This document shows, piece by piece, positions 34,100 to 46,178 of a DNA stretch of 64,000 nt. The stretch is from Stagonosporopsis chrysanthemi. Taxonomy: Eukaryota; Ascomycota; Dothideomycetes; Pleosporales; Didymellaceae. The number at the start of each line of letters is the position of its first letter. The first letter of the stretch is position 1. Both the position numbers and the translations under genes were made by a program. The stretch is taken from the NCBI GenBank assembly GCA_022560025.1, contig JAFISE010000022.1, forward strand, positions 124,001-188,000, given 5' to 3'. The notes below the pieces were generated by a model. That model saw only the letters and a list, made by a program, of their open reading frames with translations, did no database searches and had not been told where the DNA came from.

Positions 34100-37000
34100 C
34101 CTTGAAACTTTGTAAGAAATACACAGGCAGAAGGATATGTCCTTTGAAACTCATGGAAAGCTTAAATCTTCTATCGATTGATACACTTCAATTACCTTGT
34201 CCGTCTTTACATGTGAGCTGTTTTCTGCTTCCAAAAAGTTCTTGTGCAAAAATCTATGTTGCCGTTTTGCGTCCAAACATCATCATATCCGCCCTTGGCG
34301 TTTCCCAACAAAACATATGCAACCAGATACATGTCTCCCACCGGGCTCAAAAGAAGAAAGCATGTCTTTCTTTCGCTGTGACACGGGCACTCCAGACATT
34401 CTTACCGTCAGTTTCACCATAAGATACAATCCTTCTCTGGCAATGTCATGGATCATTTCAAAACTGTTAAGGCGCTGTCGATGTTTCGCTGCTCCAAACT
34501 TCCAGCAGAGATGAGTGTGTGTTTTGTTCCTCGCCCTAGACGGTTCTTCAAACATCGAAAATATCACCGCTGTACATCACGCGCACAAATAGACAATTGG
34601 TCAGCGTATATTGGCTATTTTTCGACCCCAGAATGTGAACAACTTCGGGCTCATGTGGCCGTTCTTCGTCCAGCTGCCAAATTCACTTATCGAGCATGAT
34701 GCTACTCCTGCTCAAAACACTGGTTCTAGAAATTGCGAAAATACCACAACAGCAACTGGATGTTCTGTGTTTCCTCCAAAGATCACCCAAGACGCGATAT
34801 GTGCGCTTCTGGACCTTATATATCCATCTAACTTCTGCGGAAGCGAGTCTTCCTTCCCCTCAACTCTGCTCGATGATCTCAAATCCAACCAGGTCAAAAG
34901 CTTGTTCTTTCTATGTTAGAATGTCTACCGGCACGATCCTATGTCTTTCTTCTGTTCTCTGTGCTAAAAAGGGCACTGTACTCCTGTGATATTCGTTCCC
35001 TGCTGCTTTGCTTCGAGCATTATCCTGAATCATAAAAATGAAAATGATGTTCGGTCATGTGGACTGCGTTCTGCCTTCAAACCACGACGAGTTCTTGCCA
35101 TGTAGCCTAAGAGCTTCGAAATTTGGATCTTTCCGCCTTTTTGTGATGCGACTCGCTGGGATACTTTTGCACATCTCAAAATTCGGACTGTTACTCTATA
35201 CTGCCGTCACTGCTCTGTTTGGATCGCGTAAAAGATGTTATGTGTGTCTTTGAATCTAGACCAAAAAGGAACTATGTCTACCCATCACCAATTTCCCATC
35301 TCACACACAGGTCTCTCTAATCGACATAAATACTCTATGTCTGGCCCTTCTTTGCCTCGTAAGTACTTTCTTCAATCCTACGATGGTTTCAAATCCGCAT
35401 TTTCCCAATCCATGCTGTGTTTATCCAAAATACAACTTTCATCACCTATATATCTGTTCCTGTTCTTCTCCATCATCATGGGCGAGGATCGATGCATAAT
35501 CTACCACCTTTCTTACCGGCCAGAGCAGGCACAGCTTCGAAGCTGGGCAAATATTCCACCTCTGTCACATGCCTTCTGTCTCTTCACACAAGTAATCCTG
35601 TTCGAGATGAATGGGATTTTCGGTCTCTTGTCCCCAAGGAGTGTTCATGCTGGCTTAACATTCGCGTAGGACAACAATTTGACCAAAAAATAACACACTT
35701 GGATACCATGTCTTCTCCGTTCCAAGTTCTCCGAAAACCTGGTTCTTGGAGACATGTCTGCTGCAACACCGAACAAATTGGACCTATGTCCCTTTCTCTC
35801 GTTCCAAACTGGATTTAAAGGTCTAAACATATCCAAAAAGTAGGCTATCGTGTCTTCGCAAAACGCTCAGAAGAGGAGATAATGCTTTTTGGTTTCTTTC
35901 CTGGTCGCCGATAGGGTCTTTCCCATGGCGTATTTCGAAGCCTATAGTTCTTTACTCTGTTGCTACTGTGTCAAAACAAGGAGATGTTCTCCTCATGTCT
36001 GCTGCTTTGGGCGGTCAAGAAATAATCAAGTGGTCTTCAGAGTTACTGTTTGTTTCCGCAGCCCTGATATTTATCGCTGAGAAGTGGACGACATGTTCAG
36101 TTCTTGCGCACCATGTTCCCATCAAAGTCTCCCATACTTGCAGATTATGCCCTTTGAAACTGAAAAATGTGATGATTTGTTGATTATGTGTGAGATGTCC
36201 GATCTCGAACAAGCCGTACAAAGCTAACAACTGCTCTGAAAAGTTGAGGTTAGATATTGATGTGAAGCTCTTTGCGCCAGTATCTATCAGCAATCAGCTT
36301 CGAGTCTCGAATCTGTGCACCTATGTAGTGTCTGATACTTGCAATCGAAGCTGTCTCAAAGTGGTTTCATGGCTCGACTACGAGGGGATATTGGTGGTAT
36401 CCAGTTTTTTTCCGTGGAGTACGGTCTCCAGTTTCTTATCAAGATCTCTTTTATCAACCCAAAATGTCGAAAGTCTTAAGGCAGGAATTTCAACGTACGC
36501 GTGAGCTTGAGAACTTACAGGGATTTTGCGAACTGTATTCTGGTTGCAACGTTACTCGGATTTCTGTCCATGTTCTTACGAACGTGTCTAGCAAATGACT
36601 TCCAAAACTTAATTATATCTCTGTGTGACCCCACAAAAAGAATCAGTATACAAGCCGTGTTCTGTTGGAGATTTTTGTTGTACGGACTATAAATCTGGCT
36701 GCAATTTTCCTCTCCTGACGGTATAGCCAGCGTTCAAGATCTGTCTTGTGGATGTGAAAACAAGATCGAGATACTCATGTCTCTTGCACATCGAGAATCC
36801 GTCGCATTGATACACCTGAACTCCTGCTGGACGAGCCCACTTGGAGGCGTTGGCCCGGCCAGGCGTACAAATCTTGCATATTTCGTTCAGGCTTCGCTAC
36901 TGAACTCATCGGAAATCTACGATATTTGCTTTGATGCTAATTCTTTCAGCCTTTTCTATTAAAGATCAAGACATTGTATCATCCTTTACCTCACTTCTCT

Positions 37001-40000
37001 GGTCTTGGAACATCTTAAATTTCCCAAACATCTCTCTTACAAAGAGCGCAGGGAAGGTGACATGTACCTTTGCCCTACTTATGTCTTCTTTCTATCACCA
37101 TTCAACCTCACTTCTGCGTCAAGACAAGCGCTTCTTCTCCGAAGAACATTTACTGTTGAAGTCAACGCTGATCTTTTCGGAAAGCACTGAAAATCAGAGA
37201 TGACGCTCTATCTTATCTACTTTTTCAGACACATGATTGGAATGGCGCTATGGAACTGACATGTGCTTCGAAGCAAAATGAGTATTTATCAATGTTTCAA
37301 CATCTGTTTCAAACGTAAGCGTACAATACTCTGCTATATCTATCGATTCTACTCTTGCTAGCGACTTGGTGTCACTTTGCTGTATCAAAGAACCAACCGC
37401 ATTTATATATGTCTTTGTTGAAACGACGGCTGAACATTGCGATGATCTTCTGTCTTTCTCTTGTTTTCAAATTCTTCGAAGCACTCTACCACTGGTCAAA
37501 ATGTCCCGAGAATAAACTATGTGTGTCTTGAGAAAGTTGAGACAGTCATTCGATGTAACTTGGCTCTCTAGCTTTTGATACGACATACTTTCAAAAAGCT
37601 TTTGCCCTACTCTTATTATTCAACCACACATCTTTTGTCTGAATGGACCGCTCAGTGATACATCTCATGTCTCTTTCCTCCGAAAGATGTTGAAACTGTC
37701 TTATGATCTCCCCGTCCTTCTCCGTCGGCATTATCTCATTGTCGTACCTTGACGAAACACGAATATATTTTGAATGTATCTCAACAGCCGCTTCATACGT
37801 TCTGGCTCCCTGAATGTCATGCGAACGCCTCTTCAGGGACGCGTTATATGCTATCACTAAATCGCATCTCTTGTTTGGACAGAACGCTCTATTTCCCGCA
37901 TTCATCTGCTCTCTCCACAAATCAGAGGAACCTGTTACCATATTCTTTCTTTCGCTCGTCTGTATCATTTTTTCTTCAACGTGACATGCCAGCAGTAAAA
38001 AGAACGAACCCGACTTTTGGTACTATCTCTTTGGAATCAGGCCGGGACCTTTCCTATCTGTGGATTGGCACAGCAAAATTCATGACTTGACTAAATCATG
38101 TTTCCTCTTCTGAAACATCCTAATCACAAATATACTCTGCGCTTCCTGTCTTACTTCTACCACTAGTACACCTCAAGTCAGTTCATACTTGAGCATGATC
38201 GAACTTGCAGGCGTTCTCTTATTTTTGAAGAGCAGCCAAAATACCGAATGTCCGCTCATATCTTTCCACACCCTCAACAACCACCCTCATTATCTCTGGA
38301 ACAAAGTTCGTCTCTGCTACCACGTCCGGCCAAAAATGGTAACCTCTATAAGTCTCGCTTACTATCTCGAGCTATGCTATTCATTGCGCATCCTTGTCTT
38401 TGATGTTCTGCCTGTTAAAATTCCCCAGATCTCTATCAAATGTCTGTCGGCGTGAATAACAGCGCAATCATATCTGACTTTCTCCTATCTCAACAGATAC
38501 ACATGGTTTCATCTTCTCAGAATTGAAAGTATCAAACATATGTCGACTCTTCAATCTTCAATGCCTTGTGTAGTCCGAGATACCTTGCATGGAGATAATC
38601 GATTTTTCAGAGTACACCAGATGTGGACATGGTCCTCAATTGAACATCGCTTGCGTCCATGACCCTTATGCTAAACACATAGGAAGACAACATAAATTGA
38701 TGCATGCATTATACATTCCAGCCTCTATGTCTAGGTGCCCAGGTCCTGAGGTTTTGGCCAACGTGTATGGATCTCAACCCGCTTTTGATTCCCTCAAGCT
38801 CGTGGTCTCTCGAAGTCAAGTCATGTCTATATCTGAACAAAGTTGCTATGAGATGAAGCCATGCTTAACTCCCATCTGTTGTTTTCTCCAAATCAGGTGT
38901 CTGGGGATGAATAAAGAACGGGCTCCGTTTTCCCGTCGTGAGCTCCTCGTTGACCATTCTGTGAAATTGAAAGGTGCTACCGAATCATTTCTTATCCGAC
39001 TTACTGAAAGTTGCACGTGCAGAGCAGCACATGTTCTACTGCTTGAACTGTGAGCATCTATAAATCTGTTTTGCTCCCATTCAAGGATGTGTTTGGATCC
39101 AAAGTAAGCTAGAACCTTCTGACATTTTCTTTTTCTACAAGACCATAGCCTGCGACGCCATGCATTCTCCCTTCTTCTGCCCGCACTTTTTTACCGAATC
39201 CAACATCCGATATTGCCAAAATCGGTGTTCCAGGATTGAAGAAGGGTGCAGCATATGGAAAGTCCTCTACACACATAAAAACAGCTATATTGATCTTTGG
39301 ACCTTGTCCTCGAGACCTCTTCGCACCGCATCTCCTTTTTGCATCAGTTCCGTGGACTCACATCAAGCAAAATCTGGTCCGTAAAAGCCAATGTCTGTCT
39401 ATCCACCCAATAACGCGTTCAGTGACAACGAATGCCAATCCGTCTTCTCAAAAACTTCAATGACCCTAAGAAGTACCGGTCATTCCCCTCTCAACGCTAG
39501 GAATCCACACCGATGCCTGCCTGTTCGACCAAAACTGTATACTGGATCAGCGGATAGTTTTCTTCCTGTCTACAATGGCAAATAAAAGCGACGCATGACT
39601 AAGTGCCTCTGGCAGATTATCAAGCCCTCTCACAAATGTAAGCTAGTCCCGTACTACGGTTATCTTGAAGTCAAGCTCGCTTGAAGGCTCTGCCTGGTCC
39701 TACATCCGGAACTCTCTACGAGCAAGACTTATCTACAACAACTTTGTGTTTGTCACTCTGAAATCTCTTTACTCTAGTGATATGCTACTTTGATCTCGAG
39801 TATCTGCCTCTAAGTCTTTGAAACCAAGACGGACATCTCAGCCCGTCTGGAAAAATCTTACACACTTCCAAAATTGAACCGAACATTATCCTATGGTGCC
39901 TTTTGTGTTTAACCTTTATGTAGGGCTGCTTTCGCCCCGACACCCTCCTCCGATTCTACACCAGAAGGTCCATGGAGCCAAACGTTGTGTCTACATTCAC

Positions 40001-43000
40001 TTGAAGATGTTTCCAAGGAATCTTGTCTTTCGAAAAGGCCTTGCCAGTAAATATGAAGTGTCTCTGCCTGCTGTGCCGTGGGTCGAAATATCAATCTTTC
40101 TTGGCCATGGCCAATGGCACATTTGACGTGTCTTATGCACTCCAAACTCTGGAAAAAATGATCGCACATTTGTCTTCTCAAAGCTCGCACCTATCAAGGA
40201 TATGTTTTTTGCCTTCTGATCCATAACTTTGAATATCAGTGTGTCTTGACCAAGACAAAACGTTTCCAGCAAGGCCTGTTCGAGAGGCATCACTCAATTT
40301 TGTCGTATCAAGATCATAGCTGCTGGGTTCCGAAAACACTTAACTCATGTTTCAGGTCTGTTTCCGCAGAAGGATGGATGGATAGCCTATGTCTAAATTT
40401 CGACCAAAATTCCAGGTTACCATTCATAACCAGCGCAACACATCTATGCAAGATATCTCTTCAAGAATGAACTACTTTGATTCGCCAGTCCCATATGTTT
40501 TGTCTGTGGTCCATCTCCGCAATCCAGAAGCAAGAAGCGGTATGTCTGTCTGTCCTTTGAAAACCTAAGATGCAGACCCTGGCCGTGTTTGATTTTGCTA
40601 GCTGTTGGGACGACGTAACGTCTCCGCTATGTCCCTTCTTAGGATCTAAGTCGAGACGAAAGGCGCAATGTCTGTCTCCATACGAAAGTCCAACAAACCT
40701 GCCATTCATGCTGTATTTGGATAGCTCAAGGACTTCTTAAACACTCTTATGATTGTTTGCGACAGAGAGACGCAAATCGCACCCCTAAGTACGCATATGG
40801 ATTGCTACTTGATCTGCCCCTGAAAGAATGAGCGTCACGTCTTATGTCTGTTTGTCAGTCTTCCAAAAACCAAAATGCAGTCAATCCATGCGGCCACTGG
40901 TTTCTGGCACCACCTAATCCCTCCTCTATATTCTGACAGACAATCCAATACTTTCGTCGAACGATCGCAGCTTACAAGTGTTTGAGATGGGGGATCGTTA
41001 AATTCAATCCTAAAGACACACCAGTTACTCTGCCTTTGGAAAATGAAAACAACCCTCTTCATGTATGTCTGTCTTTCAAAACTTCGACACACATGCTTGA
41101 TATGGGGTCGCTGGCTGTCGGCCGTACTTCGCATCTTCTCGATACTAGCAAACTCATAGTGTGATCAGTCGAAACCGTCATCCGATGACTGCATGAGCAC
41201 TCGAAACAGAGAACCTCAAATCACCAGTTGACGATGACATGTGCGCAATCATTTGACTTTGCTGTACAAAATCAGTGACAAGGCATCACATGTCTGTCTG
41301 TCTTTTCGTCCGTATGTCCATCCACATACCAATAGATCGATCCTCTCTACACTGACGCATTCGATCTCTGCTGGCTCGTCACGGCCTACCTTATCTCCCA
41401 ACTGGTGTCATTTCAGAGATGTTCAAATCAGTGTCTTGAGGTTTCGAAAGCTATGCGCCATGCATCCGCCCGTTCATCTGCCTGAAAAGACCACCTCAAT
41501 ATCTCTAATGCGCATGGATCAATCCGTATGTTCTCTCTCTCGCCCCCCGGCTCCTGTACAACTCCACCATCGTATCTCGAAGACGACGACCTCTACTTTA
41601 GTTCACCTTTGTGGTTTCCAGAATCTCTCCCGTCCCTGTTGATGTTCTCTTCTGCTGCTTTTGGTCGGTCACCCATCAATTTGGAAACCAGGTTTCACCA
41701 TCCTACCTTCTGTATCTGTTGCTTCTTCCGTCGCCTTCTTATATGCTGGAGGTCCAGGTCTTGAAATCAACACGAATCCTCGACTTGTCTCGTCATTCAA
41801 ATCTAATCCATAACACTGCAATGACGGGTACCCTTAGAGGATGTGGGTGCAGTCCGTGTTTGCCCACTGTCTATAAACCAGCCTCGAAGAACCTGATGGT
41901 CTGCGCTCTGCGTTCCCCACTCTGGGTCAGAAACCTTGAAATGCATCAACCTGCGACCTATGTCCTTCCGTTCCGAAAGAGTCAGTCTACGTACAGTGTC
42001 TGGCTGTGAGCCAAAAGGGCGAATCACGAGCTATCTCCCAACAAACCAAAAGCGAGATCAACACCTGTAATGTCTGTGGTCTTTCTCTTCCTTGATACAT
42101 TGAAAACTCAAACAACAACCTTTAAATCTTCAACTATCTACTATGTCTACCTACAGTGAGAGAGATGTCAGACTTCCTTCTGCTCTCATCCATGCTCTGT
42201 GAGAGCACTGGGCTGTAGAGTCTATGTCTTTTTCTCTGTGCTCTTCTTTGGAATTTGGGACTAGAACACAAAATGCTTCATCAAATGTCTGCTAAAAGTT
42301 ATAATGCTCACCAGACACGTGTTGGTGTTTCAGAAGCTGTCTTCGTTCAGTCGAATGCCTGCTCCTCTGTTCTCTCTTTCCCAGAACACAAGATCTAGTG
42401 TCTTATGTCTGCAAGAAGACGAAACTCCCACTGGCTTTGTGGTGGTGAATCAAAAATGCTCACCCCTAATTCCAATGTTTGTTCTTGTGCTCTATTTGCA
42501 GGGGTTCTGATCCTATCTCCGCGGCTCACTCACTACTTTCTTCTGCCATCAGCACAACACGTCAGGCATCCTGAAACAATGTTATTACAATCCACAGTTC
42601 TGCCCCAAAACGATGTTTGAAGCTGCCCATAGCTTCTGTCCGGAAAAGAAAGCACAATAAGCCACGTAGCAGTGCATCAAAAGCCGTCAACATTTAGGCA
42701 ATGTTTGTTTCTGTGCTGACTGGAGTCCCAGTCAACATCCCGCTCTCTGTTCGCTACCTCCTTCCAAATTCAGTCCAATGGGCCAGAAATCTTGAAAACG
42801 CACACCGCACCTCGTATGTTCCTGCCTTGAAAGAATGTTTGAGCCTTGTCATGGCTGCTGTCTGAAAGAGATGCCATGGGAGCCCATTTGGCGGTACATT
42901 AAAAGATGCAAGTAGTCCGAAAAATTTGCTTTCCTTTTCTGATGATTCAATTTATCTTTGCAGTCTACTCGTCACCTAGTTTCAATACTAGCCTGACAGA

Positions 43001-44023
43001 TCTGGCACCTTGAAAAGACATCTCTTGGATCTTGTTGTCCTTGCAAGAAGGTAGCAGATAATTTGTAACCACGTGGCATAGATCACATGACATTCTATTG
43101 TAGCAGGCACTGCCCGGTGTGGGCAAGTGCACTTACCTCTAAGCTGAGGGCTCCTGTAGAATAACATCACAACACGACAACAGATAGCAATACAAGCGTT
43201 GACCCGCAGCACCCACTTGACACTGCTTACGGAGTTACATAATTCTTAGCGACTGTCCAGAAAAAAACAAAGCGCAAATCACTGCGTAGCGGTGCACCAA
43301 GAAGTTCAAAAACCTTTACCACAATGTCTGCTTCTGAATGTTCTTTTTCGAATTAAATCATCTTTTACATCCTACTCGCCACCTCCTTCCAACGTCAGTA
43401 TACTAGGCCGGGAAATATTAGAATTCCAAGTTCTCAACTGACTTTCCTACTTCAAACAACGTGCAACGCAATCTATGGCTGCTGTCTAAAAACAATAAAT
43501 TGGAAGCCTATACCACTGCATCACAGTGCATCAAAAGCCCAAAGTATTCGCACCAACTTATCATGTCTGGTTCTGTGCGTTCTTTTCTAAAACTCCAATT
43601 CATCTTCTGCACGCTACTCGTCACTTGTATTCAATTCGAACTAAAGTCATAGAGTATGAATCTTGAATAGTTTCTATTCGGACTCTTGTCTCTGCTTTAG
43701 ATCGATATGATAGGTGCTCATGACTGCCGTCTGGGAGGGAAACAACGCACAATATGGTGCACCGCAGTACACTGAAAGTTCAGAATGTGTACCACGATGC
43801 CTGTCTCTGTGCTCTTTTTTTCCGATAGTTCAATCTACATTTTTCAGCCTACCAGTCACTCGTATTTATAGCGAACCAAAGCAATGGACTAAGAATCTTG
43901 AAAACTTTCTACTTAGACTTCCATTTTCACTTCAAACACGATTCCCAGGTACCCATGACTGCTCTCGGAAAAGGATACACGACATGAAGATGTTGCTGCG
44001 CTGCAACTAACCTTCCAGCCTGT

Positions 44024-44375
44024 GGCGTAATGTCTTGCCTTCTCTGTTCTTCTTCTGCATCTGAAAAATCAACCCACCGATCTTATTTCCCCCTTACCCT
44101 TTACTCTGTACATGCACGACACACTGGCATTCTCTAAAACAACTACCAACTGGACCATGTTTTGTCTTCCTCAAAAAGCAACATGGATGGCATCCTAGCC
44201 GCTGCATCCAGACCAGGATTCAAACATGTCTTAGAAGCTGAACAACGAATACCCAATGTCTGTTTTTCCGCGCTCCCTAATCACAAATCCATCTTTTGCC
44301 TTACTGCCTCTGAAAATGAGGCGTAATGTCTTGCCTTTCTCTGTTCTTTTTTTGTGTTTGAAAGATCAACCTATC
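44024..44375 (+). repeat. Better-conserved direct repeat pair inside the array
   Basis: GGCGTAATGTCTTGCCTT followed by CTCTGTTCTT and a GAAAxATCAACC segment occurs at 44024-44080 and again at 44320-44378, an offset of 296 bp. The pair is much more similar than neighbouring units, pointing to a recent duplication within the array. Confidence 0.8.
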
Positions 44376-44684
44376 AGTCTTGACTTTCCTTCTACTTCGC
44401 GTACTACTTCCCACGCGCAAACATGTACTGGAAATCTCAAACCAACGAGATATCCTCGCTATGTTCTGTCTCCCTCAGAAGAAACCATCGATAACATAAT
44501 GGCCTCGGGAATCTGCTTTGAGCTCTGTATCTGCCTCGAAACAATTTCTTGACCAAGATGTGTCCGTCTTTCCGGGCCCTCCACCACGAATTTGTCTCAA
44601 AGCTGCTCAACAAGCCTTCGATGTCTGTATTTCCGCGCTCTCCAACCACAAATCTATCTTTTGCCTCACTGCCTCTGAAAATAG
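44256..44684 (+). repeat. Second better-conserved direct repeat pair
   Basis: A 63-nt block beginning ATGTCTGT, with TTTCCGCGCTC, AAATCYATCTTTTGCCT and ACTGCCTCTGAAAAT, is found at 44256-44318 and at 44621-44683, offset 365 bp, with only a few mismatches. Together with the previous pair this places the youngest copying events at the right-hand end of the array. Confidence 0.8.
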
Positions 44685-45379
44685 AACTATGTGTCGTATG
44701 ACATGTGGCGAAAGTCCCACAAACAAACCTCGACGTTGATAAACTCCATCTCAACGGAAAAATCTCATTCACGACATCGGAAATACCTGTTCCTATAACA
44801 ACATGGCGCCACTCCGTTCTGAACCCGAGTTTCTACTTAATCATCGTGATGCTGTGCCCTTCTACCTCGCCACCTCGATGGTCATGAGCGAGAGAGACGT
44901 TCAAATCAGCCACCACCAAGCTCCCTCAAGAAAGCGTTAGCAGCAATGATGCCTCGCTCCACATTTCCTTAAGCTCAGCTGTCTGTCTTACTACAAGTTG
45001 TTGTTGTTATTGCTAGTACAACGGTGTACTGTCGTGTACTATCACGTCTCGTGTCTCGCGTCTCATATCCCCTATCTCGCAACAGCACCTGTAGACCCAA
45101 CACCTGCATCTCCACTTTCTCTCTAGCGCTGCTGTTTCTATCCGCCTCTACCTCTACCTTTGCTACTTCGAATTGGATCAGGAGTGCAAGGAATCCCTAG
45201 GGCGTATCAAGTGCAGTGCGTACAAACATAGACGGTAGTGAGAAAAACGTTAAGAATCACTATAGAGGTTGTATATACTTACTCTGCCTTATTTTCGATT
45301 ATTCAGATTTAGATACAGGAATCGAGGGTAAGGTTGATAGAGGGGCATCCGCATCGGGGTTTAAAATCACACGATTTCT

Positions 45380-45448
45380 TATTCCGACTCCCACGCCCAC
45401 TCCCACTCCCGCTCCCACGCCATCCAATCCGCACCACTCAACAAAGTC

Positions 45449-45490
<42 letters not shown>

Positions 45491-46170
45491 CATATCATTG
45501 CACTTTGCACTTCCCACTTCAACACACTCTACTCTGCTCCACTCCAATTCGACCAATCGCAGCAGCGTATTTTATACAGTTTATACAGTTTAAACAGTAC
45601 ACAGTATAATCAATCATCTATCGTATAATCAACAGCATGCAAGTGCGAGTGCGAGTGCGAGTGCGACTTCGCCATATCCATGTCCCCCTTCTCCCCCTTC
45701 TCCCCCTTCTCCCTCTCCCCCTCTCTGTTTCTCTACGCTCCATCTTTACTCCTGCCCCATCTTATACCCCATCCCATCCCATATCCCATCCCATCCCATC
45801 CCATCCCATCCAGTAATAAGTGCAAGTAGGTAAAGTAGTACATACAAGGGGGGTATCCGCCAAGCAAACCAAACCAAACCAAACCAAACCAAACCAAACC
45901 AAACCAAACCATTTAATCCGCCAAGGACAAAAGGGAAAGAAAGAACGAAGAGAAACGGTAAAAAAAAATCTAACAAGAAAGACAACGGAGGAAGATTAGA
46001 CTAGACTAGACATGGAGAGAGCAAATACCAGGAATGCGTAGAAATGTGTGTGTGTGTGTGTGTGTGTGTGCATGTGGAAAAAGAAAGGGAAAGGGAAAGT
46101 GAAAAAAAAAACCCCCCCGTCTGATACTTCATCACCTCCAACCCAGACCAGACCAGACCAGACCAGACAA
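45380..46170. repeat. Cluster of unrelated microsatellites
   Basis: Within 0.8 kb there are (AGT)14 at 45449-45490, (GTGCGA)4 at 45642-45666, a (CCCCCTTCT)n run at 45684-45715, (CATCC)n at 45769-45811, (AAACC)9 at 45865-45910, (TG)13 at 46045-46070 and (GACCA)n at 46145-46168. They lie between the satellite array and the 3' end of the alpha/beta hydrolase gene. No coding sequence was recognised in 44950-46178. Confidence 0.9.
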
Positions 46171-46178
46171 GACCAAAC

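Larger units (their letters stand above)
34100..44950. repeat. Degenerate ~230-bp tandem repeat array (gene desert)
   Basis: About 10.8 kb without a recognisable gene. The + strand is pyrimidine-rich and scattered with ATGTCTGT-like words. Units marked by this word start near 40844, 41065, 41290, 41528, 42224, 42475, 42701, 43324, 43563, 43797, 44030 and 44256. Neighbouring steps are mostly 220-250 bp, and 41528 to 42224 is about three units. Aligned units share more than the marker: about 50 nt after it comes CTACTCGYCAC, later AATCTTGAAAAC, then CATGRCTGCYGTCT, and just before the next marker a GTGCACC/GCATCAAAAG segment. Divergence between units is high, and the left third (34-40 kb) has the words but not a clear register. 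ORFs here are short and without family resemblance. Likely a decayed satellite; a regional centromere is possible. Confidence 0.75.

Noticed and set aside
35235..39053. ORFs of up to about 150 codons inside the gene desert
   Set aside because: They match no family, lie in a repeat array and change frame between repeat units.
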